This document shows, in pieces, positions 17,020 through 27,100 of a DNA stretch of 64,000 bases. Below the pieces are notes generated by a model that worked only from the letters and a program-made list of their open reading frames with translations, searched no databases and was not told the origin of the DNA. Source of the DNA: Roseibium denhamense (GTDB lineage Bacteria; Pseudomonadota; Alphaproteobacteria; Rhizobiales; Stappiaceae); NCBI RefSeq assembly GCF_009711415.1, contig NZ_SMLZ01000104.1:1-64000 (forward strand), read 5' to 3'. The number at the start of each line of letters is the position of its first letter. Within the stretch, counting starts at the first letter, position 1. The position numbers and the translations under genes were made by a program.

Positions 17020-18195
17020 ATGTTCATTTCCTTTTTCGCAGAACTCAAGTCCGCCGGAATCCCGGTCTCGCTGCGCGAGTATCTGACGCTCATGGAAGCG
17101 CTGGACAAAGATCTGGCGGACAAAAGCGTTGAGGATTTCTACTACCTTTCCCGTCTGACGCTCGTCAAAGACGAGAGCAATCTGGACAAGTTCGACCGGG
17201 TCTTCGGCCATGTGTTCAAGGGACTGGATCTCTTGAGCGAAGTCGAAACCACCGAAATCCCGGAAGAGTGGCTGCGCAAACTGGCTGAAAAGCATCTGAG
17301 TGAAGAAGAAAAGGCGCAGATTGAAGCGCTTGGCGGCTTCGAAAAACTAATGGAAACGCTTCGCGAACGCCTGAAAGAGCAGGAAAAACGGCACCAAGGC
17401 GGCAACAAATGGATTGGAACCGCTGGCACCTCGCCTTTCGGCGCTTATGGATACAATCCCGAAGGCGTGCGGATCGGCCAGCATGAAAGCCGTCACCGGC
17501 GTGCCGTCAAGGTTTGGGACAAACGCGATTTCAAGGATCTGGACGACACCCAGCTGTTGGGGACGCGGAACATCCAAGTCGCTTTGAAACGTCTGCGCAA
17601 CTTTGCGCGCACGGGCGCAGCCGAAGAACTGGACCTTGATACCACCATCCGGGCGACCGCGCACAAGGGCCTTTTGGACATCAAGATGCGGCCGGAGCGG
17701 CACAACGCCGTCAAAGTCTTGCTCTTCTTCGACATTGGCGGCTCCATGGATGACCATATCCGCGTTTGCGAGGAATTGTTCTCGGCCGCACGATCAGAGT
17801 TCAAGGTTATGGAGCATTTCTATTTCCATAACTGCCTTTACGAGTATGTCTGGAAGGAAAACCACAGGCGGCATACGGAACGCATTCCCACGATGGATGT
17901 GCTTCACAAATACCCGGCCGACTACAAGGTTATCTTCATCGGCGATGCCTCAATGAGCCCTTACGAAATCGCTTATCCAGGCGGATCGGTTGAGCACTGG
18001 AACGAAGAAGCAGGGTCGGTCTGGATGCAGCGGATCACGCATCTCTACCGGAGCGCTGTATGGCTGAACCCGGTCCGGGAGGCACATTGGGGCTACACCC
18101 ATTCAATCCAGATGCTTCAGGAAATCATGGAACAGCGCATGTTTCCAATGACTGTTGAGGGATTGACGGAGGCCATGAAGGAACTCGCCCGCTGA
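17020..18195 (+). CDS. CoxE-type VWA-domain protein
   Basis: 391 residues. The N-terminal half is helical and charged (MFISFFAELKSAGIPVSLRE, a common start of CoxE-like proteins). The C-terminal half is a VWA domain with a metal-site-like motif FFDIGGSMDDH, in which the usual second serine of DxSxS is Gly. A later aspartate is in FIGDASMSPYE. Such proteins work with MoxR ATPases in inserting metal cofactors or remodelling complexes; the MoxR gene is at 8503, unusually far away. It starts 59 bp after the bis-heme gene on the same strand. Confidence 0.88.
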   Translation: MFISFFAELKSAGIPVSLREYLTLMEALDKDLADKSVEDFYYLSRLTLVKDESNLDKFDRVFGHVFKGLDLLSEVETTEIPEEWLRKLAEKHLSEEEKAQIEALGGFEKLMETLRERLKEQEKRHQGGNKWIGTAGTSPFGAYGYNPEGVRIGQHESRHRRAVKVWDKRDFKDLDDTQLLGTRNIQVALKRLRNFARTGAAEELDLDTTIRATAHKGLLDIKMRPERHNAVKVLLFFDIGGSMDDHIRVCEELFSAARSEFKVMEHFYFHNCLYEYVWKENHRRHTERIPTMDVLHKYPADYKVIFIGDASMSPYEIAYPGGSVEHWNEEAGSVWMQRITHLYRSAVWLNPVREAHWGYTHSIQMLQEIMEQRMFPMTVEGLTEAMKELAR

Positions 18196-18251
18196 CACGT
18201 TCCCATCAACTTTCGTAAACCACATCAATTCAGGGTCAGGAGAACATCAAC

Positions 18252-19382
18252 ATGACTGCTGACACCTCAAAGCCGGATACGCCGGTTGCGCGCAGTTCCA
18301 CCCGAGGAATGATCGGGCAAGGCTTCTACAACGCCCACTCCAGACCACAGCTGGAAGCCAGTCTCGCCGTCCTGCCTTTCCTTGACAGGGCAATCGAAGA
18401 CCTTCGCGGCCAGGCGCGATCCGATACGGTCACGCTCGCGGATTTCGGCTGTTCGGAGGGCCGGAATTCGATCCTGATCATGCATCATGCCATTCAGAAG
18501 CTGCAGGGCGGTCACACCGGCGCCGTGCATACAGTCCATAGCGATCTACCGACAAACGACTTTACGGAGCTGTTGCGCGGCTTGCGGCCCAATGGCGTGA
18601 GTGTTTTCGGCGAGGCCAATGTCTATTCATCGATTGTAGGCGGATCGATGTATGACCAGCTGCTGCCGCCGGACAGCGTTGATCTGGCAATGACATTCAA
18701 TGCCATCGCCTTCTTCTCAAAACGCCCCTGCCCTGACCTTCCAGGATACATCCTGCCCAACGGGCCCAGCAGGATCAGGAAGAATGGAATCGTCACGGCG
18801 GAGGAACGGGCAAAATTTGCCAAACAGGCCGATCTTGACCTCACCGATTTCCTGTTGGCCCGCGCCGATGAGTTGCGCGGCGGTGGCCATGTTCTGGTTC
18901 AGGTGTTCGGTGTTCGCGACGGCGCCGCAACGACCGACGGGCTCTATGACCTGTTAAACGATGCCGTTTGCCACTTTGTGGAGACGGGATACATCTCGGC
19001 GGACACCTACCGCCGCTATTACCAACCCATCTATTTGCGCAATGAAGAAGAGCTGGTCAGCCCGGTGATTTCTGGAGGCAATCCGGCGTCAAAGCTTTTT
19101 GAGCTTGTTGAATCCACCAGTTATGAAGTCGCGATAGATTTCGTGACTGAGTATCAAAGAAGCGGAGACGTTCAGGCTTATGCAAAGGCTTATGTGGCGT
19201 TTTTCAGGGCGTTTACCGAGGCTGTGCTGCGGGCAGCCCTGCCTGCGGACGGGAACAGGGAACAGCTGATCAAGGATATTTACAAGAAGGCGGAACATCT
19301 CTTGATGATCCGTCCAGAACTGTACCCGCCCCGCTATCTTGCCGTGGCCATGCTTTTGAAACGCAAGCCGAAAACCAGCTAG
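18252..19382 (+). CDS. SABATH-like SAM-dependent carboxyl methyltransferase
   Basis: 376 residues, close to plant salicylate/jasmonate carboxyl methyltransferases. SAM motif I is ADFGCSEGRNS (63-73). The family-specific stretch SDLPTNDFTEL (97-107) is followed by SMYDQLLPPDSVDLAMT, which matches the plant SFYxRLFPxxSxxxxxS pattern. The plant aromatic Trp of the substrate pocket (SxHWLS) is replaced here by FNAIAFFS. The length fits the family (350-390). Cytosolic, no signal. It would make a methyl ester of a small carboxylic acid, but the acid cannot be told. GGGTCAGGAG precedes the ATG by about 8 bp. Confidence 0.78.
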   Translation: MTADTSKPDTPVARSSTRGMIGQGFYNAHSRPQLEASLAVLPFLDRAIEDLRGQARSDTVTLADFGCSEGRNSILIMHHAIQKLQGGHTGAVHTVHSDLPTNDFTELLRGLRPNGVSVFGEANVYSSIVGGSMYDQLLPPDSVDLAMTFNAIAFFSKRPCPDLPGYILPNGPSRIRKNGIVTAEERAKFAKQADLDLTDFLLARADELRGGGHVLVQVFGVRDGAATTDGLYDLLNDAVCHFVETGYISADTYRRYYQPIYLRNEEELVSPVISGGNPASKLFELVESTSYEVAIDFVTEYQRSGDVQAYAKAYVAFFRAFTEAVLRAALPADGNREQLIKDIYKKAEHLLMIRPELYPPRYLAVAMLLKRKPKTS

Positions 19383-19406
19383 CCCACTCCATACTCAATC
19401 AATTTT

Positions 19407-19444
19407 GGGCGGTAAATCGTTTCCGGTTTACCGCCCGCTGATCT
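19407..19444 (+). repeat. REP-like palindrome, copy 1
   Basis: Perfect 10-bp arms (GGGCGGTAAA / TTTACCGCCC) around a 10-base centre, followed by GCTGATCT. Copies occur at 33371 and, inverted, at 51075. It lies between the convergent methyltransferase and universal stress genes and may end both transcripts. Confidence 0.8.
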
Positions 19445-19514
19445 GGTCACCTGAGTCTGAAGTTCAAATCTTGTCCCGGCATGCTGTGAACGAACCTCAG
19501 ATTCACAAAGGTGA

Positions 19515-19943
19515 CTAGCTTCCGCGTAGAACCATGACGGAACACGGCGCATGGCGAACGATATGAGCTGCGTTTGAGCCGATAAAATAGGTCGAAAGCC
19601 CGGGCCGGTGGGATGTCATCAGGATCAGGTCGCAAGATGCCTTGTCCGCTTCCTCAATGACCTCGTGATAGACAGACCCCATCCGGACGTAGCAATCCAC
19701 AGTGCCCCCCGGGACATCCAGCTTTCCTCCGATAGCCTCCAGGACCTTGGCCGTTTCCTTCAGTTCGCGATCCTGAAAGCCTTCCGGAAGTTGGCTTGCG
19801 ACGAAGCTCTGCACTTCAGGGCAAACCGCCAGAAGATGGATCTTAGCACCGTAGTCCCGGGCAAGCTGGGACGCTTTTTCAAGCGCATCGGACGCGAATT
19901 CCGGCTCGGCCGGATCCACAGGCAACAGGATTTTCTTGAACAT
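19515..19943 (-). CDS. universal stress protein, UspA family
   Basis: 142 residues from the ATG at 19943 (start chosen for MFKKILLPVDPAEPEF and the GGGGAGAT upstream). It has the C-terminal nucleotide-binding pattern G-x2-G-x9-G-S: GLSTYFIGSNAAHIVRHAP, then CSVMVLRGS. A single Usp domain of normal length, so probably a cytosolic ATP-binding dimer induced under stress. It stands alone, convergent with the SABATH-like gene and followed on the same strand (upstream) by the AraC regulator 190 bp away. Confidence 0.9.
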   Translation of the reverse strand: MFKKILLPVDPAEPEFASDALEKASQLARDYGAKIHLLAVCPEVQSFVASQLPEGFQDRELKETAKVLEAIGGKLDVPGGTVDCYVRMGSVYHEVIEEADKASCDLILMTSHRPGLSTYFIGSNAAHIVRHAPCSVMVLRGS

Positions 19944-20132
19944 GACCGATCTCCCCAAGTGATAGCTGTCACCACTTTTTACTGCTCATAAAAAAACGGC
20001 CATGAGCCAGATCAATCGGGATCACCTCGATCAACGGGCAATAAATCGGAAGCGATTAACCGACCGAAGCTGATCGATCGCGGGGTAGCCGGGCATTTTC
20101 AGACGTTTCTGACAGGATGCCCGATACCCTGG

Positions 20133-20912
20133 CTAGAAATACCGGCCTGGCGTAACCCCGAAAGCCTTCTTGAAAGCTGCAACAAATGCGCTTGGCCCTT
20201 CATAACCGAGCTTGTCGGACACGTTGGAAACGCTTCTGCCCGCAGCCAACAGCTCCAGCGCACGGAACAGTTTCACCTGCCGGCACCATGTCCGATAGGA
20301 CAATCCGGTTTCCGCCTTCATCCTGCGTTCGAACGACCGGACCGAAGTCGCGCATCTTTGAGCGGCATCCGGCAAGGATGGAATATGAGCCGGACACCGG
20401 ACAATCCCCTCGCACAGGCTCCGCAGCCGTGCCTCCTGGGGCATTGGCAGCTGCAGGGGTGCTGCAGGTAGCATCTTCAACTGATCCAAAATGACCGACG
20501 CGATCCGGGCGGCCGGTCCCGTTTCGGTTTCTGCCCGCGGATAGGACATGAATTCCAGGATCAAGGCACGCAAAAGCGTTGTAACCTGAATAACCTGAGG
20601 TGTTTGCGGCAGGTCCTGCGCAAAGTCATATTGCACGTAGATGAACCTGATTTCAGTGTCTGACAAATAGCGGGTTTCATGCGCAACGCGCGGCGGCAGC
20701 CAGACCGCGCGTTCCGGCGGGGCAAAAAAGGTTCCGGCTTCCGTTTCAATCGCCAAGGAGCCTTTCACAACGTGGAAGAGCTGCGCGGTGTCATGGGAAT
20801 GCCAGCCATTTTGCCCGACGCCAGCCGGTTGGCTTTTGGCGTAGCCAATGATCGGGCTTTTCAGGGCTTTCCTCGGAAATTCCGAGAGCTCCGGATGAAC
20901 GGTAAGTGACAA
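20133..20912 (-). CDS. AraC-family transcriptional regulator
   Basis: 259 residues. The N-terminal cupin-like sensor (about 15-110) has the metal-like motif GWHSHDTAQLFHV. The C-terminal double helix-turn-helix (about 160-259) ends in the AraC signature DKLGYEGPSAFVAAFKKAFG, then VTPGRYF. It diverges from the MFS gene at 21052 with 139 bp between them, so that gene is the likely target. The inducer is unknown. Confidence 0.9.
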   Translation of the reverse strand: MSLTVHPELSEFPRKALKSPIIGYAKSQPAGVGQNGWHSHDTAQLFHVVKGSLAIETEAGTFFAPPERAVWLPPRVAHETRYLSDTEIRFIYVQYDFAQDLPQTPQVIQVTTLLRALILEFMSYPRAETETGPAARIASVILDQLKMLPAAPLQLPMPQEARLRSLCEGIVRCPAHIPSLPDAAQRCATSVRSFERRMKAETGLSYRTWCRQVKLFRALELLAAGRSVSNVSDKLGYEGPSAFVAAFKKAFGVTPGRYF

Positions 20913-21051
20913 GGTTCTGGACCTTTTGGTTCAATTTGGCGTTTCAGAGACATATCATGACAAAACAGCGCTAACGCGCAAGCCCAAATCGGGAGTAGAA
21001 GCAATCCCGGCAGCGCTGTCCGTCTTTGTGATCAAAAAACGGCACATATTC

Positions 21052-22278
21052 ATGACTTACTTCACCCAAAGCGCCCATCCGGCCGAAGCGACCGGCTGGC
21101 GTTCACCTGCAGTCCTGTTGATGATCATGGCTGGTGCCATGCAATTGTCTTTTGCTGCGTGGTGGAACCTGATGAACAATTTCGCGGTCCAGGAGCTGGA
21201 CTTTACCGGGCGCGAGATCGGCATTCAGCAATCCATCCGCGAAATTCCAGGCTTCCTGAGTTTTCTGGCCGTCTACCTGCTGCTCCTCATGCGTGAGCAG
21301 ACCCTCGCCTATCTGTCCTTGCTGCTATTGGGTGTCGGCGTTGCGATCACCGGCTACTTCCCGACCGCAATCGGGTTTTACATCACGACGCTGATCATGT
21401 CGGTCGGGTTTCACTATTACGAAACAATGGCCCAGTCCCTGTCGTTGCAGTGGCTGCCCAAAGCAACAGCGGCCGCAAGCATGGGCAAGATCATCGCTGT
21501 TGGCGCTTTTGCCCAGCTGATTGCCTATGGCCTGATATTCATCGGCTGGAAGACGTTCGACTTGTCCTTCACCACGGTGTTCGCAATCGCCGGCGGGCTG
21601 ACACTTGTCGTTCTCGCCTTTCTCATGATGGCCTATCCGCATTTCCGCGAGGGCGTTCCCCAGCACAAGAAGCTGATCCTGCGCAAACGTTATTGGCTCT
21701 ACTATGCGCTGACCTTCATGGCAGGTGCCCGCCGCCAGATCTTTACGGTTTTTGCGGGTTTCCTGATGGTGGAGCGGTTCGGCTACGATGTCCACGAAGT
21801 GGCGTTCCTGTTCCTGATAAACGGCGCCTTCAACATGCTGATCGCTCCCAAGATCGGCCAGCTGATCGTCCGTTTCGGCGAGCGCAAGGCTTTGATCCTG
21901 GAATACATCGGACTGATTGGCGTCTTCTGTACCTACGCATTTGTCACAGACCCGACGCTCGCCGCCGCGCTCTATGTCATTGATCATGCCTTTTTCGCAA
22001 TTGCGATTGCCATAAAGACGTACTTCCAGAAAATTGCAGATCCGGCCGACATTGCCCCAACCGCTGGCGTTGCTTTCACGATCAACCACATCGCAGCTGT
22101 GTTCATTCCGGTGATTTTCGGCATCGTGTGGCTGGTGTCTCCGGCGGCGGTCTTTCTGGCAGGTGCCGGCATGGCAGCGGTCAGCCTCTTCCTATCAACC
22201 CTCATCCCGTCAAACCCGGATGAAGGCCGGGAAGTGGACTGGTGGTTCCGTAAACCGGTTGCCGAGCCTGCCGAGTGA
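21052..22278 (+). CDS. MFS transporter
   Basis: About 408 residues with about 12 hydrophobic segments. The ATG at 21052 is chosen because it gives a normal MFS N-terminus; the frame is open to 20926, but that stretch is polar and lacks a ribosome-binding site. Typical loop features are present (LDFTGREIGIQQSIREIPG after TM1, GQLIVRFGERKALILEYIG after TM8). No clear substrate signature was seen. The divergent AraC gene suggests control by it. The upstream ribosome-binding site is weak, so the start is only moderately certain. Confidence 0.86.
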   Translation: MTYFTQSAHPAEATGWRSPAVLLMIMAGAMQLSFAAWWNLMNNFAVQELDFTGREIGIQQSIREIPGFLSFLAVYLLLLMREQTLAYLSLLLLGVGVAITGYFPTAIGFYITTLIMSVGFHYYETMAQSLSLQWLPKATAAASMGKIIAVGAFAQLIAYGLIFIGWKTFDLSFTTVFAIAGGLTLVVLAFLMMAYPHFREGVPQHKKLILRKRYWLYYALTFMAGARRQIFTVFAGFLMVERFGYDVHEVAFLFLINGAFNMLIAPKIGQLIVRFGERKALILEYIGLIGVFCTYAFVTDPTLAAALYVIDHAFFAIAIAIKTYFQKIADPADIAPTAGVAFTINHIAAVFIPVIFGIVWLVSPAAVFLAGAGMAAVSLFLSTLIPSNPDEGREVDWWFRKPVAEPAE

Positions 22279-22391
22279 CCGGCCTTAGAGCGTCTCCCGG
22301 TCAGATTGGATCGCCGAGCGATCAATCAGACAGGGAAAAGATGCTCCAACACTTTCAAATCAAGAGCAATCTGCCCCGTTCGACAGGACAC

Positions 22392-22421
22392 AAAAAACCC
22401 GCCGGTGATCACCGGCGGGCT
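22392..22421 (-). terminator. terminator of ferredoxin gene
   Basis: A perfect 22-bp palindrome (CCCGCCGGTGA / TCACCGGCGGG) at 22398-22419 is followed on the minus strand by TTTTTTG. It ends the ferredoxin transcript. Confidence 0.85.
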
Positions 22422-22449
22422 TGAGCATTGTCTGTGACAATAGATCAAA

Positions 22450-22836
<387 letters not shown>

Positions 22837-22898
22837 TCAAGAAGCGAGGGGCTGGAGCAGACGGCTAAGCAGCGTGGATGAGGCACATTGAAAGGCAC

Positions 22899-23261
22899 TC
22901 ACCCTTCGAGAAGATCGCTGATGTAGCTGTTGGTTTCCTTGACGGCGGCAACAAGGCCGTCCGTGGATGCGTGCTCCGGTCCCTTGATGTCGGTTTCCAG
23001 CGCTTCGCAGACTTGGGCGACCCGAAGCGCGCCGACGGCGCGGGCGGATCCCTTCAGCGTATGGACAAGATCGAGAACCGCGGCCTGATCCTCTTCACTT
23101 TCAAGACGCTCGAGCGTCGCGCAGGACTGCGTCTTGAACAAATGCAGCACCTGGACCTCTAGATCCCGGTTCCCAAGGGTGTTGGTCGCCAGCTGAACAA
23201 GATCAATCGGCGCGTTCTGACGGGTTCGGCCAGCCACCAGAGCCATAGATGAGGGGGCCAT
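22899..23261 (-). CDS. Hpt-domain phosphotransfer protein
   Basis: 120 residues from the ATG at 23261 (GGAGCACCCTC just upstream). A single Hpt domain: the phosphorylatable histidine is in LVHTLKGSARAVGA. The C-terminal helix is acidic. It would relay phosphate between a hybrid kinase and a response regulator. No kinase or regulator is nearby, so its pathway is unknown. Confidence 0.85.
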   Translation of the reverse strand: MAPSSMALVAGRTRQNAPIDLVQLATNTLGNRDLEVQVLHLFKTQSCATLERLESEEDQAAVLDLVHTLKGSARAVGALRVAQVCEALETDIKGPEHASTDGLVAAVKETNSYISDLLEG

Positions 23262-23413
23262 GAGGGTGCTCCACACTTACTCGACACTCGCCTGTCGGCA
23301 CCCGGCCGCAAGCTTTACCAGTGGAAGAGTGGGCGAAGACTCCCAAACAGCGGGTTAAATCGATGCTCTAAACCGGACGAATCGCGCTATGTCCCCAAAA
23401 ATTTGTTTTCTTG

Positions 23414-23429
23414 GTTAATGCGAATTAAC
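23414..23429. promoter_or_regulatory. palindromic GTTAAT-N4-ATTAAC box
   Basis: A perfect inverted repeat in the 252-bp gap between the Hpt gene (starting at 23261, transcribed leftward) and the small gene ending at 23514. It sits about 150 bp upstream of the Hpt start and could be an operator for it. The protein that binds is unknown; TTAA spacing is N6, so it is not a CtrA consensus. Confidence 0.3.
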
Positions 23430-23513
23430 GCTTGCCCCGACAGCTTTAGAAAAAATCCCTTGCTTTTCTGAGGCTTTTTGAAATCGATAAAATTTTAATA
23501 AAATGATTCGCTA

Positions 23514-23828
23514 TTAACTGTCTTTGCGATTTTGGCTTGCAGACAACACCTCAAATGCGGCAGGCGTCAGCTTGCAGACCAGCCAATCCGGCTTAATTGG
23601 GTTGGAAAACCAAGGCTCTGCCCACCCAGCCTCGACACACGCATGAATTGTGCGTGCTGGAATTTCGCGGCCATTTTCATCAAACAAAGGCAGCTTCCAG
23701 CCAGGCTGATCGAGCCCGCGGAGAAGCCATCTTTTCTGGACGGTGGTTAATTTGGACGGCTTCAGACCTGCTGCGCTGTCCGGCTTTTCACTGCCGCCAG
23801 GGACCCTCTTGCGCTTCGATTCAGACAT
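23514..23828 (-). CDS. small conserved-looking protein of unknown function
   Basis: 104 residues. The first 28 are basic and disordered (MSESKRKRVPGGSEKPDS...). The rest looks folded (KRWLLRGLDQPGWKLPLFDE, then GREIPARTIHACVEAGWAEP, a helix-turn-helix-like spacing). I do not recognise a family. The stop is at 23514. An ATG with GGGGGTG upstream supports translation. It is divergent from the giant coiled-coil gene at 24111, with 282 bp between. Confidence 0.6.
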   Translation of the reverse strand: MSESKRKRVPGGSEKPDSAAGLKPSKLTTVQKRWLLRGLDQPGWKLPLFDENGREIPARTIHACVEAGWAEPWFSNPIKPDWLVCKLTPAAFEVLSASQNRKDS

Positions 23829-23853
23829 CCAAACACCCCCTTAAGTGATTCAC

Positions 23854-23903
23854 GCCATTACTGTTTCTTGTTCGTTAGGAGAGATTGTGCCATTACAGTT
23901 ACT
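23854..23903. repeat. 15-bp direct repeats upstream of giant coiled-coil gene
   Basis: GCCATTACTGTTTCT at 23854-23868 and GCCATTACAGTTACT at 23889-23903 (13 of 15 identical), 35 bp apart centre to centre. They lie in the 282-bp divergent gap, about 210-255 bp before the 24111 gene. Possible regulator binding sites; otherwise the gap shows no gene. Confidence 0.35.
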
Positions 23904-24110
23904 CATGCGGCAAGGTGGGGAGTGTACCGGTTTTCCCTAGCGGTTTCCGGACGGTCAGCGGCGGCCCTCCTCTCAACGAACGCTTGAACCGTGAACTTGC
24001 GTTCATTCACGGTCATCAGGCAGGCGCATACGGCAACGCCCAGACTTGGCACACATGTCAGCCGGGCTGAAGCCGGTATGTAATGAGTACGGACGTGAGG
24101 CGACCTAAAA

Positions 24111-27100
24111 ATGGCAAATCCGACTAAGGCAAAAGATCCGGCAGAAGCAGCCCTTTCAGCGGTTGAAGAAGCGCTGAAACTGGACTTCGGCGGGCCTGAA
24201 TCGAGTGCAGCTGATCCGTTGCAGGACCCAGGGGATGCGGCTGAAGCTCCGGCGGCCGGCGCCAAATCAGATTCCGAAGGATCATCGCCACGAGACGAAC
24301 AGCGCCAGAACCGGCGCCGTGGGCGTGGTGGCCGTCCTCCTGCCGCAAATGACGATCGCCGCAATATCGGCAACCTCATCTACGCTCTGCAACGCCGCCC
24401 GTCTTCCGCCCCGTTCTGGGGTGCCCTGGCACTGAGTGCAATCTGGGCCGCCCTGGGCAGCAGCCTGTTCATGACGTCTTTCGGCGACCGGCTCACCAAT
24501 CTGAATGACCCGCAAGCTCTGATCAGCTCACCGGAGATGGTCCTCGCGGCTGTCGGCATTGTCGTGCCGATCATCTTCTTCTTCGTCATGGCCATGATGA
24601 TCTGGCGGGCGCAGGAAATGCGCATCGTTGCCCGCGGGATGACGGAAGTCGCCCTCCGTCTCGCCGAACCGGAAGACATGGCCAAGGAATCCATTCTGAG
24701 TGTCGGCCAGGCCATCCGCCGCGAAGTCGCGGCGATGGGCGATGGTATCGAACGGGCCATCGCACGCGCCAGCGAGCTGGAAGTTCTGGTTCATAACGAG
24801 GTGTCGTCCCTCGAACGGTCCTATAATGACAACGAACTGAAAATCCGCGCGCTCATTGATGAATTGGTCAGTCAGCGTGAATCGATCGTCATGAATGCAG
24901 AGCGGGTCCGCGAGACCATTGCCGGCGCTCATGAAACTTTCTCCTCGCAACTGGCAGGAACATCCGGCGAGCTCGGCTCGACCGTCGATCACGCCACCCA
25001 GCGCATGATCGACGCCGTCAATTCGCGTGTCGAAGAACTGACCGCAACGGTCGATTCCCGGATTGAATCTCTCGGAGCGACGCTCAACGCATCCGGCGGC
25101 GAGCTGGTCGATAGCCTGACGGTACGCGCCGAAGACTACGTTGCCCGCCTATCCACCACTGGTCAGGATTTGGTCGACAATCTGTCCCAGACAGGCAACA
25201 CCATGTGGGAGACCCTCTCCTATCGCGGCAACGAGGTAAACGAGCGGTTTGCGGAAACGGCCAACAGCTTCGTCGAAAACCTCACGACCCGCGGTCTGGA
25301 AATCAATGAAACGCTGACAAATTCAAGCACAACTGTTGTTGAAACCCTCAACACCAAGGCTGATGAATTCAGAACAGCGCTCGAGACGACAGGAACGCAG
25401 GTTGGTGACACCATCACGGCACGTGGTGAAGAGATCAACGCGAACCTCTCCCTCACCTCCGGCCGTTTGATTGACACAATTACGTCCCGTACAGAGGAAC
25501 TGGTGACAACCGTCGACACCCGCGTCACCACCCTTGATGAATCCCTTGCTGAGACTGGCGCACGTGTGGTCGACAGCATTTCGGAAAAAGGCCAGGCGGT
25601 CACTGACACCATCTCGATACGGGGCGCGGAAATCGTCGAGACATTGTCGAGCCGGTCCTCCGAAGTTGCGGAAATCCTGCGCGGCACGGGCGAAAGTATT
25701 GTGGTCGACCTGTCACTGCGCGGCGGCGAAATTGCCTCCAAGCTCGACGAGACAGCCGGCTCCCTCACACAGACCATCACGGTTCGCGGCGGGGAACTGG
25801 CCGAGAAGTTCGACAACATTTCCGAGCGCATCTACACTGCGATCTCCATCAATGGCAGCGAGCTTGACGAACGTCTGGCCGCGCGCAGCAACGAGATGGC
25901 AACGATCCTCGAGCAGCAGACCATTGATTTCCGCGAAACCCTCGAAAGTGTTTCCGGACAGTTTGCCGCAAACCTTAGCGACCAGACCAATATGCTGACG
26001 GTCAAGCTGGCAGAGACCGGAACACAGCTTGCCGAGCTCATCGGAACCCGAGGTGACCGGGTTGCCGGAGACATCAATGAAGTCAGCGGCAAAATCGCAG
26101 AGACGCTTGATGTCCGCGGTCAGGCACTTCAGGAAGGCCTGTCTACGCGCCTCACGGAACTTGAGACAATCGTCACGGATCGCGGCGGTCAGCTGATCGA
26201 TGCGTTCGACACGAAAACGCTCCTGCTTTCTGAGGCGCTTGACTCCCGTCTTGGCACCCTGGACAGCACCTTCTCCGCACGCATCGAAGCCATGGATGCT
26301 TCGCTCGGCAACCGGATCGAAGCAATGGATGCCTCCCTGGATCAGCGGTACAACGCGATCGATGCCACCCTGACTGATCGCATCAGCACAATGGACACCT
26401 CGCTAGAGCAGCGTTTCGGGTCGATGGATGTTACCTTGACCGAGCGCATTTCCTCGCTCGACAGCTCTCTTGAACACCGTATTGGATCGATGGATGCTTC
26501 CCTCAGCGAGCGGATCTCAACCATGGACGCATCTCTCGGCAGCCATATCAACACGCTCGATCTAACGCTTGATCAGCGGACGGTCGGCTTTGAGGCAGCG
26601 CTGGAAACCCGGACACAGATCCTAGCCGACGCCATCGAACATCGGACCACCTCCATCAGTGACACGCTGGAGGAAAAGACCCGCAACATCACCGATGTTC
26701 TGGCAGACCGGTCCGACGCGATCACCTTGCAGCTAGGCCAGCGTGTCGAAGCGGCTGGCAACAGCCTTGCTGAGCGCGCCGAAGAAATCGGCTCCCATTT
26801 GTCTGGCCGTGTCGACACGGCGGCAACCGCAATGGCAGAGAAGGCCGAATTGCTGTCGGCGACCATGACAAGCGGCACGGACCGGATCGACGAAACCCTT
26901 GATGCCCGGGCCCGCCAGATTTCCGAAACCCTGATTTCCCGTACGAAGGAAATCGCGCAAGCCTTCGTTGAAGGCCAGGATGAAATGACGTCCGCGCTTG
27001 ATAACCGTCTTGCGGAAGCCGGATCGGTGCTCGGCAAGCAAAGCGAAGAGTTGACAGAGTCCCTGTCCGAGCGCATCGCGGAAATCAACGTGTCACTCGG

